From: JAIQFF01 sp963725615
GTDB taxonomy: Bacteria > Acidobacteriota > Terriglobia > Terriglobales > Acidobacteriaceae
Assembly (NCBI GenBank): GCA_963725615.1
Contig: CAVRZO010000027.1
Coordinates: 1 to 64,000, forward strand
Direction: 5' to 3'
Length of the DNA: 64,000 nucleotides
In this document: positions 16,466-25,117 of the stretch, in pieces
Numbering within the stretch: the first letter of the stretch is position 1
How the letters are laid out: each line of letters begins with the position of its first letter
Translations under genes and position numbers: made by a program
Notes under the pieces: model-generated
Database searches by the model: none
What the model was told of the DNA's origin: nothing
What the model saw: only the letters and a program-made list of their open reading frames with translations

Positions 16466-18727
16466 GTGATCGTGGCTGCTCCCAGTCCAACCCGCAATAA
16501 GGAAACTACCAGCCGCAAGAAGGTCATCATCTTGCTGGCCATCGGGACGCTGCTGCTGTTTGGGATACTGCTTTCCCAGTCGTCCTTCGATCTGCCGTTT
16601 CTCAACCCGGAAACCAGTCAGCAGCGCTTTCCTCTGCTGTTCTTCGCGGCTCTCACCATCCTGATCTTTCTGCTGTTCGTGGCTCTGACTTTCGTTCTGG
16701 CCAGGAATCTCCTCAAGTTATTCGCGGAGCGGCGGCTGGGCGTACTGGGGTCGAAGTTTCGCACTCGCCTGGTGGTGGGCGGATTGTTGCTCTCGTTTCT
16801 TCCCGTCATCATGATGTTCTGGTTCGCCTACGGTCTGATGAATCGTTCCCTCGACAAGTGGTTCTCGCGACCCGTTGAAGAGGTGCGGGAAGACACGGCG
16901 GCGGTGGCCTCGCTGGTATCGAAGTACGCGGCGCAGAACGCCCGTGCTGAAGCGGAGTCCATTGCGGCGGCACCGGAGACGCAGCGGGCTTTCGCCGGCC
17001 ACAGTTTCTCCAGCGTGATGAATGAATTCCGGCGCCATGAGACCACCCTGCAGGGCGGATTTGTTCTAGCTCTGGAGCAGGGCAACGCCGAAGCCAGTCT
17101 CGATGCTCCCGCCTCCTGGCCGTTGATGAAGACGAAGATTCCGATGGAGCGTCTGACTTCCGACGCCGTCATCCCCTTCAAGTGGGAAAATACCGACTAC
17201 ATACTGAGTGGCGCTGCGGTATCCGATCGAGGTCTGATCGTGGTGGGCATGCCTTTGCCGCAGAAGTTTTCGGAGACCGTCAAGCAGCTGGATGCCAGCC
17301 AGCATCGGTATCTGGATCTCTACCGCCAACGCAGACTGGTGCGACGCACCTACATGGAGTTGCTGCTCCTGCTCACGGTGCTGGTGTTATTTTCGACGAC
17401 CTGGCTGGCGCTGTATCTCTCCAAGCTGGTGACCCGTCCGGTGGTGGCGTTGGCCGAAGCGACCCAGGAAATTTCACGCGGACGTCTGGACTACCGGGTG
17501 GAGGTCAGCGCAGCCGACGAAATCGGCGATCTGGTGCGGTCTTTCAACCGCATGGCGGAAGAGCTGGAAACCAGCCGCCGTCAGATCGACGCCTCAAGTC
17601 AAGATCTCGGCGCCGCTAACATCGCGCTGGAACAGCGTCGCCAGCACATTGAGACCATTCTGGAGAGCATCCCCACCGGGGTCCTTTCGCTGGATGCAAA
17701 TCGCCGGATCACGCATGTGAACCATGCCTTGATCCGGATGTTCAATCCTTCGGGGGCGGACTCTGCGAATCTGATCGTGATCGGCGCTTCTCTACGCGAA
17801 GTGTTTCCCCAGGAGATCCTGGAAGATCTGGAGCCTCTGTTGCGGCGCGCCGACCGCATGGGCACGACCACCACACAACTCGAGGTGGACCTGCATCGCT
17901 CCCGCTTCAATGCTGCGGTCACTGTGGCGACGCTGCAACACGGAGGCAAGGGACTCGGTTACGTACTGGTCTTCGAAGATTTATCTGACCTGCTCAAGGC
18001 CCAGAAGCAGACCGCCTGGCGGGAGGTGGCGCGGCGGGTAGCGCACGAGATCAAGAATCCGTTGACCCCGATTGCGCTTTCCGCCGAACGAATTCGCCGG
18101 CATCTCGAACGCGGTTCACCTCCGGATGCGGCTTCCATGAAAGTCCTCCACGGTTGCGCCGAAACCATCGGCGGAGCGGTTGAGACTCTACGCACTCTGG
18201 TCGACGAATTCTCCACCCTGGCGCGGTTTCCCACGGCGCAGCCTGCTCCTGCAAACATCAATGCGATCGTCGACAGCACCCTGGCAATGTTCAATGGACG
18301 GCTGGATGGAATTCATGTACAAACCTTCCTGGCCCCCGACCTGCCTAAGGTGATGGCTGACGCCGAGGCCATCAAGCGCGCCCTGGCCAATCTGGTAGAC
18401 AATGCCGCCGAAGCGATGCAAGGTGCGCTGGTGCGTGACATTCAGATCTCCACCTCGCTGGTGGCCAGCCGCGACGCGGTCGAGATCGCCGTCGCTGACA
18501 CCGGCCACGGCGTTACCCAGGAACTGAAAGAGAGACTCTTCCTGCCCTACTTTTCGACCAAGAAACGGGGGACCGGACTGGGCCTGGCCATCGTCAGCCG
18601 CATCATCGAAGACCATCGCGGATCCATTCGCGTGGAGGAAAATCAGCCGGTCGGCACCCGGTTCGTGGTGGAACTGCCCGTCGCAGCGGAATTCATTCCT
18701 GCGCCCCTGACCCGTCAGCATGCATAA
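16466..18727 (+). CDS. ntrY: NtrY-type transmembrane sensor histidine kinase
   Basis: 753 residues. Three N-terminal membrane helices (about 20-40, 52-80, 98-123), an extracytoplasmic sensor region (about 125-295), a fourth helix (about 300-323), HAMP, PAS (around IETILESIPTGVLSLDANR), HisKA with VAHEIKNPLTPIALSAERI, and HATPase with GTGLGLAIVSRI. This matches NtrY. The start is GTG at 16466, with another GTG two codons later; neither has a strong ribosome binding site. It overlaps ntrX by 8 bases. NtrYX pairs often sense nitrogen or redox state; the signal here is unknown. Confidence 0.88.
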   Translation: MIVAAPSPTRNKETTSRKKVIILLAIGTLLLFGILLSQSSFDLPFLNPETSQQRFPLLFFAALTILIFLLFVALTFVLARNLLKLFAERRLGVLGSKFRTRLVVGGLLLSFLPVIMMFWFAYGLMNRSLDKWFSRPVEEVREDTAAVASLVSKYAAQNARAEAESIAAAPETQRAFAGHSFSSVMNEFRRHETTLQGGFVLALEQGNAEASLDAPASWPLMKTKIPMERLTSDAVIPFKWENTDYILSGAAVSDRGLIVVGMPLPQKFSETVKQLDASQHRYLDLYRQRRLVRRTYMELLLLLTVLVLFSTTWLALYLSKLVTRPVVALAEATQEISRGRLDYRVEVSAADEIGDLVRSFNRMAEELETSRRQIDASSQDLGAANIALEQRRQHIETILESIPTGVLSLDANRRITHVNHALIRMFNPSGADSANLIVIGASLREVFPQEILEDLEPLLRRADRMGTTTTQLEVDLHRSRFNAAVTVATLQHGGKGLGYVLVFEDLSDLLKAQKQTAWREVARRVAHEIKNPLTPIALSAERIRRHLERGSPPDAASMKVLHGCAETIGGAVETLRTLVDEFSTLARFPTAQPAPANINAIVDSTLAMFNGRLDGIHVQTFLAPDLPKVMADAEAIKRALANLVDNAAEAMQGALVRDIQISTSLVASRDAVEIAVADTGHGVTQELKERLFLPYFSTKKRGTGLGLAIVSRIIEDHRGSIRVEENQPVGTRFVVELPVAAEFIPAPLTRQHA

Positions 18728-20075
18728 CATCCTCATCGTGGACGACGAATCGGGCATCCGGCAATCCCTCAAGGGCGTGCTCGAAGATGAAGGTTATAAG
18801 GCCTCGGCCGCGGAGAGCGGCGAAGCCTGCCTGGACACTTTGCGCAAACGTTCCTTTGACGTAGTGCTGCTTGACGTCTGGCTGCCCGGAATGGACGGCC
18901 TCGAAACCCTGCAAAAGATTCACGACATCGAGAATGCTCCCGAGGTCATCATGATCTCCGGCCACGGCACCATTGAAACCGCCGTGCGCGCCACCAAGTT
19001 GGGCGCTTACGACTTTCTTGAAAAGCCGCTCTCCATCGACAAGACGCTCAGCCTCATCAAACATGCGATCGATGCCCGGCAGATGAAGCAGGAAAACCGT
19101 GAGCTCAAGAAACAGCTCACCCCACGGAGCGTGATCGAAGGGGAAAGCGTCCCCATGAAGGCGTTACGCCAGCAGATCCTGCTTATGGCCCCAACCAACG
19201 GCCGGGTGCTGATCTACGGCGAGTCAGGCACGGGGAAGGAGTTGGTCGCGCATGCTATCCACGCTCAAAGTCTGCGCAAGAACGAGATGTTCGTTGAACT
19301 GAACTGCGCCGCCATTCCGGAAGATCTGATTGAGAGTGAATTATTCGGCCACCGCAAAGGCTCGTTTCCCGCTGCAACCACCGACAAAGAAGGGAAGTTC
19401 CACCGTGCTCACGGCGGCACGCTCTTCCTGGACGAGATTGGCGACATGAGCCTGAAGACGCAGTCGAAGGTTCTGCGCACGCTCGACGAGCAACGTTTCA
19501 CGCCGGTGGGCAGCGACGAACCGGTTACCGTGGACGCCCGCCTCATTGCTTCCACCAACAAGGACCTGGACGAGGAAATTTCTCGCGGCAACTTCCGCGA
19601 AGACTTGTTTTACCGCCTCAACGTCATCCCCTTTTCTGTCCCGCCACTGCGCGAACGCCAGGAGGACATTCCCCTGCTGGCTCGTCACTTTCTTAAGGAA
19701 TTTTCTGCCACTTATGGCCGTAGACCCCGCGAACTTACCGACGATGCCGTTGACACCCTGATGCGATACTCCTGGCCGGGAAATGTGCGCGAACTGCGCA
19801 ACGTTATCGAGCGTATCGTTATCATGAATCCCACCACCACCCGCTTCGACCGCAAGCACCTGCCGCCGCTGGTCCATCGGGATGGCACGCGCCGCTCCAT
19901 CGGGACAGAATTTTCTACCCTGCACCAGGCCCGCGCTGCTTATGAGCGCGACTACATCCTCAAGAAGCTGGATGACAATCACGGCAATATCAGCCGCACG
20001 GCTGAGGTGCTGGGTCTGGAACGCAGCCACCTTTACCGCAAGATGAAAACTTTGGGGATCGCTGTCAAGGAATGA
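18720..20075 (+). CDS. ntrX: NtrX-type response regulator with altered GAFTGA loop
   Basis: 451 residues. Receiver domain (NILIVDDESGIRQSLKGVL; Asp in FDVVLLDVWLPGMDG, about 54), AAA+ domain with Walker A GESGTGKE and GGTLFLDEIG, and a Fis-type HTH (ISRTAEVLGLERSHLYRKM). The sigma-54-contacting GAFTGA loop reads GSFPAA (residues 214-219), whereas the PilR in this window has it intact. Loss of this loop suggests a regulator that no longer remodels sigma-54 and may act on sigma-70 promoters or by DNA binding alone (inference). Its start ATGCATAA overlaps the ntrY stop. Confidence 0.9.
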   Translation: MHNILIVDDESGIRQSLKGVLEDEGYKASAAESGEACLDTLRKRSFDVVLLDVWLPGMDGLETLQKIHDIENAPEVIMISGHGTIETAVRATKLGAYDFLEKPLSIDKTLSLIKHAIDARQMKQENRELKKQLTPRSVIEGESVPMKALRQQILLMAPTNGRVLIYGESGTGKELVAHAIHAQSLRKNEMFVELNCAAIPEDLIESELFGHRKGSFPAATTDKEGKFHRAHGGTLFLDEIGDMSLKTQSKVLRTLDEQRFTPVGSDEPVTVDARLIASTNKDLDEEISRGNFREDLFYRLNVIPFSVPPLRERQEDIPLLARHFLKEFSATYGRRPRELTDDAVDTLMRYSWPGNVRELRNVIERIVIMNPTTTRFDRKHLPPLVHRDGTRRSIGTEFSTLHQARAAYERDYILKKLDDNHGNISRTAEVLGLERSHLYRKMKTLGIAVKE

Positions 20076-20120
20076 CGTGCTTTTAGTGCGTGTGAGAAAC
20101 CGAACCTGACCACCCATCCA

Positions 20121-20220
20121 TGCGTCATCCTGAGGGACGTCAGTCCTGAAGGATCTGGCGTGCAGCGGTACGAACCTGGCGAAACTGCAGCTCCGCTCCG
20201 CGCAAGCGCAGCATGACGCC
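20121..20220. repeat. gtcatcctgag-type repeat, degenerate doublet
   Basis: Opens with gcgtcatcctgagg and a gacgtcagtcctgaaggatc core and closes with the inverted end gcgcaagcgcagcatgacgcc. It relates to the elements at 26437 and 53572. It occupies most of the gap between the convergent ntrX and RsbW-like genes; the remaining 70 bases are GC-rich without a clear feature. Confidence 0.6.
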
Positions 20221-20288
20221 TTTTCAAGAAAGGGATTTTGCCGCTCACTCGGGGGCAGGACGCCCGCGACAGCCGCCGGGACGCGGCG

Positions 20289-20726
20289 CTACTTTTTGAT
20301 CATGTGAATTTCAGTGCCGTTCTTGAGGAACTTCACTTCATCCATGAGCTGATTGATGAGAAAGATCCCACGGCCATGATCGGAATACACGCTTTCACCT
20401 TGCAGTGGGTCGGGAATCTCGCCAGGCTTGAATCCGGTGCCGGGATCACGCACCACGATCAGGATGCTCTCGTCTTCGTTGCGAACGACATCGCATTCAA
20501 CGATCTTTGACGGGTCGGCCTTGGCCCCGTGGACGACGGCATTGGCCAATGCTTCGGTGAGAGCCAGTTCGATGGCGTCGTATTTTTCCGCGTCACAATG
20601 GACCTGTCTCACCACATCCATGACGCTCTGCACCACAGGATCTACAGCATTTCGGTCGGCTGCCAGCGTGACTTTCAGCTTCAACTTGCCGGTTGCGAAC
20701 TTCTGCATCTCGTGGTTATCGGTCAT
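20289..20726 (-). CDS. RsbW-like anti-sigma/serine kinase (HATPase_c_2)
   Basis: 145 residues. A single GHKL ATP-binding domain: N box ALTEALANAVVHGA (about 62-75), G1 box IVVRDPGTGFKPGE, and G2 box SDHGRGIFLINQLMDEV. The compact length without a sensor or dimerisation domain fits RsbW/SpoIIAB-type kinases that control partner-switching sigma-factor or anti-sigma-antagonist pathways. No sigma factor or STAS partner is adjacent. It is the last gene of the minus-strand group starting at phoH. Confidence 0.85.
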   Translation of the reverse strand: MTDNHEMQKFATGKLKLKVTLAADRNAVDPVVQSVMDVVRQVHCDAEKYDAIELALTEALANAVVHGAKADPSKIVECDVVRNEDESILIVVRDPGTGFKPGEIPDPLQGESVYSDHGRGIFLINQLMDEVKFLKNGTEIHMIKK

Positions 20727-20813
20727 GGCCTGCTTTCTTGTCTATTTGTTGGATGCGAATCTGCGCTCGGGGATTCTACAGGCACCACCCTATTCGAGCC
20801 AAGTTACGCCTGC

Positions 20814-21755
20814 TCATGACTTGCCAATACTTGCCAGCCGCTCCACCTGGCGCCGCCAGTCGAGCTCCTCGACGAACTCGTGCGACTCCCGCCAGTTTTC
20901 GCGAACCTTTACAAAGAGCTCCAGGAAGACGCGCTTCTCCAACATCTTCTCGATTTGCAGGCGCGCGGCAGTGCCAATCTTCTTCAGCATCTGGCCGCCT
21001 TTGCCCACCAGGATTCCCTTCTGCCCGTCTCGCTCGCAGTAAATCATCGCTGCAATTCGGGTCACTCTAGTTCCCTCTTCAAATTGCTCGATCACCACTG
21101 TGGTCGCGTAGGGAACCTCTTCTTCCGTCGCCACCAGTACCTGTTCGCGGATGATCTCTGCCACCATGAAACGGACGGGCTGGTCGGTAACTTGATCGTC
21201 GGGAAAATAGTGTGGACCTTCGGGCAAAAAACGGAGGACCTTCTCCAGAAGAACATCGAGGCCCTCTCTTTTTCGGGCAGAGAGAGGAATGATCTCCCGG
21301 AAATCATGAAGCTTTCGATACTCGTCCATGATAGGCAGCAGTTTTTCTTTGGTGCCCCGCAAAAGATCAATCTTATTAAGCAGCAGGAAGACTGGCGTTC
21401 CTGATTTCTTCGCCAGGTCAAGCACGAAGTGGTCTTCGCGGGTGAATCTGCGGGTCACATCCACGATCAGCAGCACCAACTCGCAGCCGACCATGGCTTC
21501 CCGCACCTCGGCCATCATCTTCCGGCCCAGAGAAGTGTCGGGCCGGTGCACGCCCGGAGTATCGATGAGCACAATCTGCCCACCGAGCCTGTTCTTCTGC
21601 TTGGGCACGTGGATAATTCCGAGAATTCGGTTGCGCGTGGTTTGTGGCTTCGGACTGATAATGGCCAGCTTCTCGCCGACCAGCGCATTGAGGAGTGTGG
21701 ATTTGCCGGCGTTGGGACGACCCAGAATGCAGACGAATCCAGAGTGAAAAGCCAT
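20814..21755 (-). CDS. era: GTPase Era
   Basis: 313 residues from ATG at 21755 (an upstream frame extension of 15 residues is unlikely). G1 CILGRPNAGKSTLLNALVG, G3 DTPGVHRP, G4 NKIDLL, and a C-terminal KH domain with the GKGGQMLKKIGTAAR core (about 255-270). Era binds the 3' end of 16S rRNA and promotes 30S maturation. The neighbours phoH, ybeY and a CorC-like gene upstream form a widely conserved order consistent with a ribosome-maturation operon. Confidence 0.96.
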   Translation of the reverse strand: MAFHSGFVCILGRPNAGKSTLLNALVGEKLAIISPKPQTTRNRILGIIHVPKQKNRLGGQIVLIDTPGVHRPDTSLGRKMMAEVREAMVGCELVLLIVDVTRRFTREDHFVLDLAKKSGTPVFLLLNKIDLLRGTKEKLLPIMDEYRKLHDFREIIPLSARKREGLDVLLEKVLRFLPEGPHYFPDDQVTDQPVRFMVAEIIREQVLVATEEEVPYATTVVIEQFEEGTRVTRIAAMIYCERDGQKGILVGKGGQMLKKIGTAARLQIEKMLEKRVFLELFVKVRENWRESHEFVEELDWRRQVERLASIGKS

Positions 21756-21804
21756 AGGTAGGTTGCCGCAGCGCCGACATCTTACCGGCTGACCCGGCAC
21801 CTGA

Positions 21805-23070
21805 CTATATCAGCTTCATCTGCGTCGGTTTTGCGACGGAAATTCTTGCCCGCTCAACTCGCCGCTCGGTTGAATCCAGTACTTCGAAACGCAGCCCGTC
21901 TTCCTCGATCACTTCACCGCGATGGGGTATGCGGCCCGCCAGTTCGCTTACCAGTCCGGCGACGGTTGCCGACTCTTTGCCCTGGGGTCGTATTCCGAAC
22001 ATCTCGACCAGCCGGTCGACATCCATGTTGCCGGGCACGATGTAAGAGTGTTCGCTCTCGCGAACCACTTCCATCTTCTCGTGCTCGTCCCGAATCTCAC
22101 CGACAATCTCTTCCACCAGGTCTTCGATAGTCACAAGGCCTGCGACTCCGCCGTACTCGTCTACCACAATGGCCATACGAATGTTGTTCTGCTGCATATC
22201 GCGCAGCAGATCGCTGACCAGTTTGCTCTCGGGCACAAAGTACACATCGCGCCGCATGATCGTGTCCACGGTGCGGTAGTGGGCTTCGGTGTCCGGCACT
22301 TGCAGGACGTCCTGGGCAAAAACGATCCCTACGATGTTGTGGATGGTGCCTTCGTACACGGGCACTCGGGAAAAAGGCTTGGTGCGCAGCAGTTCGATAA
22401 ACTTCTCTACCGTGGTGTTGGTCGGAACAGCGACGATTTCAGGCCGCGGCTTCATCGCCTCGCGGACAGTCTTCTCGCTGAATTCCACGACTGACTGGAT
22501 CAGGTCCCGGTTGCTTTCATCCAGAATGCCTTCTTCCTGGCCAGCTTCGATGAGTGCGTCCACCGCTTCCGCCTGGGTCTCCGGGGCTTCGTCCGAATGC
22601 TCCTTGGTCAGGGCCGTAACCGATTGCAGGAATCCCAGCACCAGGGTGACCGGCAACGCCACATAGATCAGTATGCGCAGAATTACGGTGCAGCGCACTA
22701 GCCACGCCCCGCGGGTCCTCGAAAAGAAAACAAAGGGCAGAAAACGGTTGAACAGGATGATGATGAGCACTAGGCTAAGCGTGGCCTGGAGAATCTCGTA
22801 AAGACCCCAGCCCCGTTCGCGGAACACCGCGAACCCAACCAGCAAGGCGATAGCAGCCGTGATGATCTGCGTCAGCACCGCCATCGAGAGTGCGGCCCGT
22901 GCCCGGCTAGCTCCCAGTCTAGGCTCGACTTCCTGCTCGAAGTTGGCGATGTTTTCCTGGAACTCGCGCGAGAGAAATCTTCCAATCTCCGTGTACACGC
23001 GGTCCGCGTAGGACACCAGAGTCAGCAGGCAGAACAACAAGAGCAACGCAGCTGCAATGGCGTAATTCAT
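21805..23070 (-). CDS. CorC/HlyC-type CBS-domain protein of the ybeY-era cluster
   Basis: 421 residues. N-terminal membrane region (about 1-130) followed by a linker, a CBS pair (from VREAMKPRPEIVAVPTN, about 195-325) and a CorC_HlyC domain (about 335-415). It begins inside the ybeY stop (ATGA overlap at 23067-23070) and lies 49 bases before era. Family members act in divalent-cation homeostasis, and linkage to ybeY is common in bacteria. It is a paralogue of the protein at 2513-3883. Confidence 0.9.
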   Translation of the reverse strand: MNYAIAAALLLLFCLLTLVSYADRVYTEIGRFLSREFQENIANFEQEVEPRLGASRARAALSMAVLTQIITAAIALLVGFAVFRERGWGLYEILQATLSLVLIIILFNRFLPFVFFSRTRGAWLVRCTVILRILIYVALPVTLVLGFLQSVTALTKEHSDEAPETQAEAVDALIEAGQEEGILDESNRDLIQSVVEFSEKTVREAMKPRPEIVAVPTNTTVEKFIELLRTKPFSRVPVYEGTIHNIVGIVFAQDVLQVPDTEAHYRTVDTIMRRDVYFVPESKLVSDLLRDMQQNNIRMAIVVDEYGGVAGLVTIEDLVEEIVGEIRDEHEKMEVVRESEHSYIVPGNMDVDRLVEMFGIRPQGKESATVAGLVSELAGRIPHRGEVIEEDGLRFEVLDSTERRVERARISVAKPTQMKLI

Positions 23071-23564
23071 CGAATGACACGTGTGGTCGCGGGCAACTCG
23101 CCCGCGGCTTTCGCCGGCACTCTTTTCGGACTCTTTCTCATGTTCCTTTCAATCAAACCCAGAGGCAGACCGAGCGACCGCCTCAATTTCGTTTCCTTGC
23201 TCGCCATCGTGCCGCGATCGGTTTCATGATCGTAACCGACGAGATGAAGCACCCCATGAAGGGCCAGTATCTTTATTTCCTGGGCCGCGGAGTGACCCAA
23301 CCGTCGGGCGTTCTGCTTCGCGATGTCCGCTGAAATCGCAATATCGCCAGCCAATCCGTTCACAAAAATTGGCCCAGGAGGAAACGAGAGTACGTCCGTG
23401 GCCTGGTCTTTCCCGCGGAACCGCCGGTTGAGCGAGCGTAGTTCGGAACTGCCTGTCACCAGTACATTGACGGTGCCGACCAGCTGGCTGGCACGACTGG
23501 CCCGCACCACGAATTTCGCCAAAGCCGTGTCGCTCAATCCGGCTACGGGTTTGCGCAAAATCAC
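23067..23564 (-). CDS. ybeY: Endoribonuclease YbeY
   Basis: 165 residues from GTG at 23564. The frame extends upstream to 23651, but that part is low-complexity repeat, and YbeY proteins are usually 150-170 residues. The zinc motif HGVLHLVGYDHETD (H-x3-H-x5-H) and the N-terminal R-x-L-N-x-x-F-R-x-K-D-x-x-T-D-V-L-S-F-P segment are intact. YbeY acts in rRNA maturation and ribosome quality control. The last residues AGELPATTRVIR are encoded by palindrome family A (23081-23107), so the native C-terminus has probably been replaced or extended by the repeat. Confidence 0.93.
   Translation of the reverse strand: MILRKPVAGLSDTALAKFVVRASRASQLVGTVNVLVTGSSELRSLNRRFRGKDQATDVLSFPPGPIFVNGLAGDIAISADIAKQNARRLGHSAAQEIKILALHGVLHLVGYDHETDRGTMASKETKLRRSLGLPLGLIERNMRKSPKRVPAKAAGELPATTRVIR
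23081..23107. repeat. GC palindrome, family A, inside the ybeY 3' end
   Basis: The sequence gtgtggtcgcgggcaactcgcccgcgg is a copy of family A. On the minus strand it is translated as A-A-G-E-L-P-A-T-T at the C-terminus of YbeY, ending just before the overlapping start codon of the CorC-like gene. Confidence 0.85.
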
Positions 23565-23571
23565 CAAGGTT

Positions 23572-23606
23572 CCCTTTGCGCCGTTTGCGTCGTTCTTTGT
23601 GGTTAA
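23572..23606. repeat. cgcaaagg-type repeat upstream of ybeY
   Basis: On the minus strand, aaccacaaagaacgacgcaaacggcgcaaaggg resembles one arm of the 57827-57945 element. It lies directly before the chosen ybeY start and supplies its weak AAAGGG ribosome binding site. Confidence 0.5.
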
Positions 23607-23682
23607 AGCTTTTCTTGGCCTTCTACTAAAAAGCAAACAGGAGGGCCACATTGGGGCGCCCTCCTGTTCAATCTTACCTGCT

Positions 23683-24741
23683 CTACTCGTTGGTTTCTAC
23701 TTCCGAAGAGGGCTCGTTGTCAGTTTCCCGGGATGCCAGTTCGGTCCCATTGGCTTTACCGTTCGTCCTGGATTCCAGCTGCGGCAATTGTTCCGTGACC
23801 CTGGCCTTGTGTTCGTCGTAGGCACGAATAATGCGCTGCACCAGCTGGTGACGCACCACATCGGTGTCGTCGAAATAGGCGAAAGTCAGGCCTTCCACGT
23901 TCTTCAAAACCTCCGCCGCCTCCAGCAGACCGCTGCGCCGCGCATTGGGCAAATCAATCTGGGTAACGTCGCCCGTGATCACCGCTTTGGAGTTGAAGCC
24001 GAGCCGGGTGACGAACATCTTCATCTGCTCCGAAGTCGTGTTCTGTGCTTCGTCCAGGATGACGAACGAATCGTTCAACGTCCGCCCGCGCATGAAAGCA
24101 ATGGGCGCGATCTCGATGACATTCTTCTCCAGGTAGCGATCCACCTTCTCTGGCTCGAGCAGATCGTAAAGCGCGTCGTACAAGGGACGCAGATAAGGGT
24201 CGATCTTGTCCTGCAAGGTGCCGGGAAGAAATCCCAGACGCTCGCCCGCTTCCACCGCCGGACGCGCCAGAATGATCCGGTTCACCCGCTTCGACTGCAA
24301 GGCGGAAATTGCCATCGCCACGGCCAGGTAGGTCTTGCCCGTGCCCGCCGGCCCGATGCCGAACACCATGTCGTGGTTCTCGATGGCCTCGAGATAGCGC
24401 CGCTGGTTCACGCTCTTGGGCTGCACGGTGCGGCGTCCAAAGGCGCGCTGGCGCCCAGCTTCGGCCAGGCCGCGCAAGGTTACCTTGGGATCGGCCAGCA
24501 GAACGCGCAGCATGCTGCCCAGATCGCCGTTGTTGAAGGTGTGTCCGGAGCGCTGCAGGTGGTCGTAGTCGGCAAAGACCTGCTCAGCCCGGGCCACATC
24601 GCGGGCCGACCCTTCCAGTTCGATGGCATCCGATCGCAGGTCGATATTGATGTTCAGGCCGTCTTCCAGCAGGCGCACATTCTCGTCGCGCGTGCCGAAC
24701 AGGGTCTCTATCTGGGGACTGATTTCAATGCTTTTCTTCAT
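23683..24741 (-). CDS. phoH: PhoH-family ATPase
   Basis: 352 residues. N-terminal nucleic-acid-binding-like region (about 15-110), then a P-loop ATPase with Walker A GIGPAGTGKTYLAVA (about 132-146), VILARPAVEAGERLGFLPG, and Walker B FVILDEAQNTT (about 225). It is the PhoH/PhoL type usually encoded before ybeY and thought to act as an ATPase or helicase in RNA metabolism. It is the first gene of the phoH-ybeY-corC-era group. Confidence 0.93.
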   Translation of the reverse strand: MKKSIEISPQIETLFGTRDENVRLLEDGLNINIDLRSDAIELEGSARDVARAEQVFADYDHLQRSGHTFNNGDLGSMLRVLLADPKVTLRGLAEAGRQRAFGRRTVQPKSVNQRRYLEAIENHDMVFGIGPAGTGKTYLAVAMAISALQSKRVNRIILARPAVEAGERLGFLPGTLQDKIDPYLRPLYDALYDLLEPEKVDRYLEKNVIEIAPIAFMRGRTLNDSFVILDEAQNTTSEQMKMFVTRLGFNSKAVITGDVTQIDLPNARRSGLLEAAEVLKNVEGLTFAYFDDTDVVRHQLVQRIIRAYDEHKARVTEQLPQLESRTNGKANGTELASRETDNEPSSEVETNE

Positions 24742-25117
24742 TCAGTATTTTGCGCTTCCTCCCGCGCATTCGATGCATGTTGGCCTGTGCACGACAGAAA
24801 CACTTCTGCCCGGGCGCGAACAAACGGTGCTCATGTCTGGAGGTGGAACCAGCCGAGGATGCTCGCCCCGAAGTGCAAGCAACTACCATTGAGGTTAGGG
24901 TACCCCCGCCCGACGACGGGAGTCAATGCAGCAAAATGTAATTTTTTACTGTTGCGGAACTCTTAAGACCAGTGTGGGGCGGACACTCTTGTCCGCCGCT
25001 TTTGACCTGGATTCTTGTGTATTCGACACAACAAAACCAAAAACAAGTTCAAAAGCCGCGGACAGGAGTGTCCGCCCCACATGGGTTCGATTGCAGCCCG
25101 CTCCTACTCCGGATATC
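24742..25117. other. Divergent intergenic region phoH / M20 gene
   Basis: 376 bases between divergent genes. It contains the palindrome doublet at 24972-25083, listed separately. The 230 bases next to phoH show no gene or clear promoter pair. Confidence 0.5.
24972..25083. repeat. Palindrome doublet (gtgtggggcggacac family)
   Basis: Each ~32-bp end is itself a palindrome (gcggacactcttgtccgc; gcggacaggagtgtccgc), and the two ends are inverted copies of each other (gtgtggggcggacac against gtgtccgccccacat). A 45-bp spacer lies between them. A single left-type end of the same family occurs at 39073. Confidence 0.85.

Noticed and set aside
23323..24966. 547-codon open frame on the plus strand opposite phoH/ybeY
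   Set aside because: It is antisense to two genes with intact family motifs; its sequence shows no domain and is rich in His/Gln/Arg as expected for an antisense frame in GC-rich DNA.
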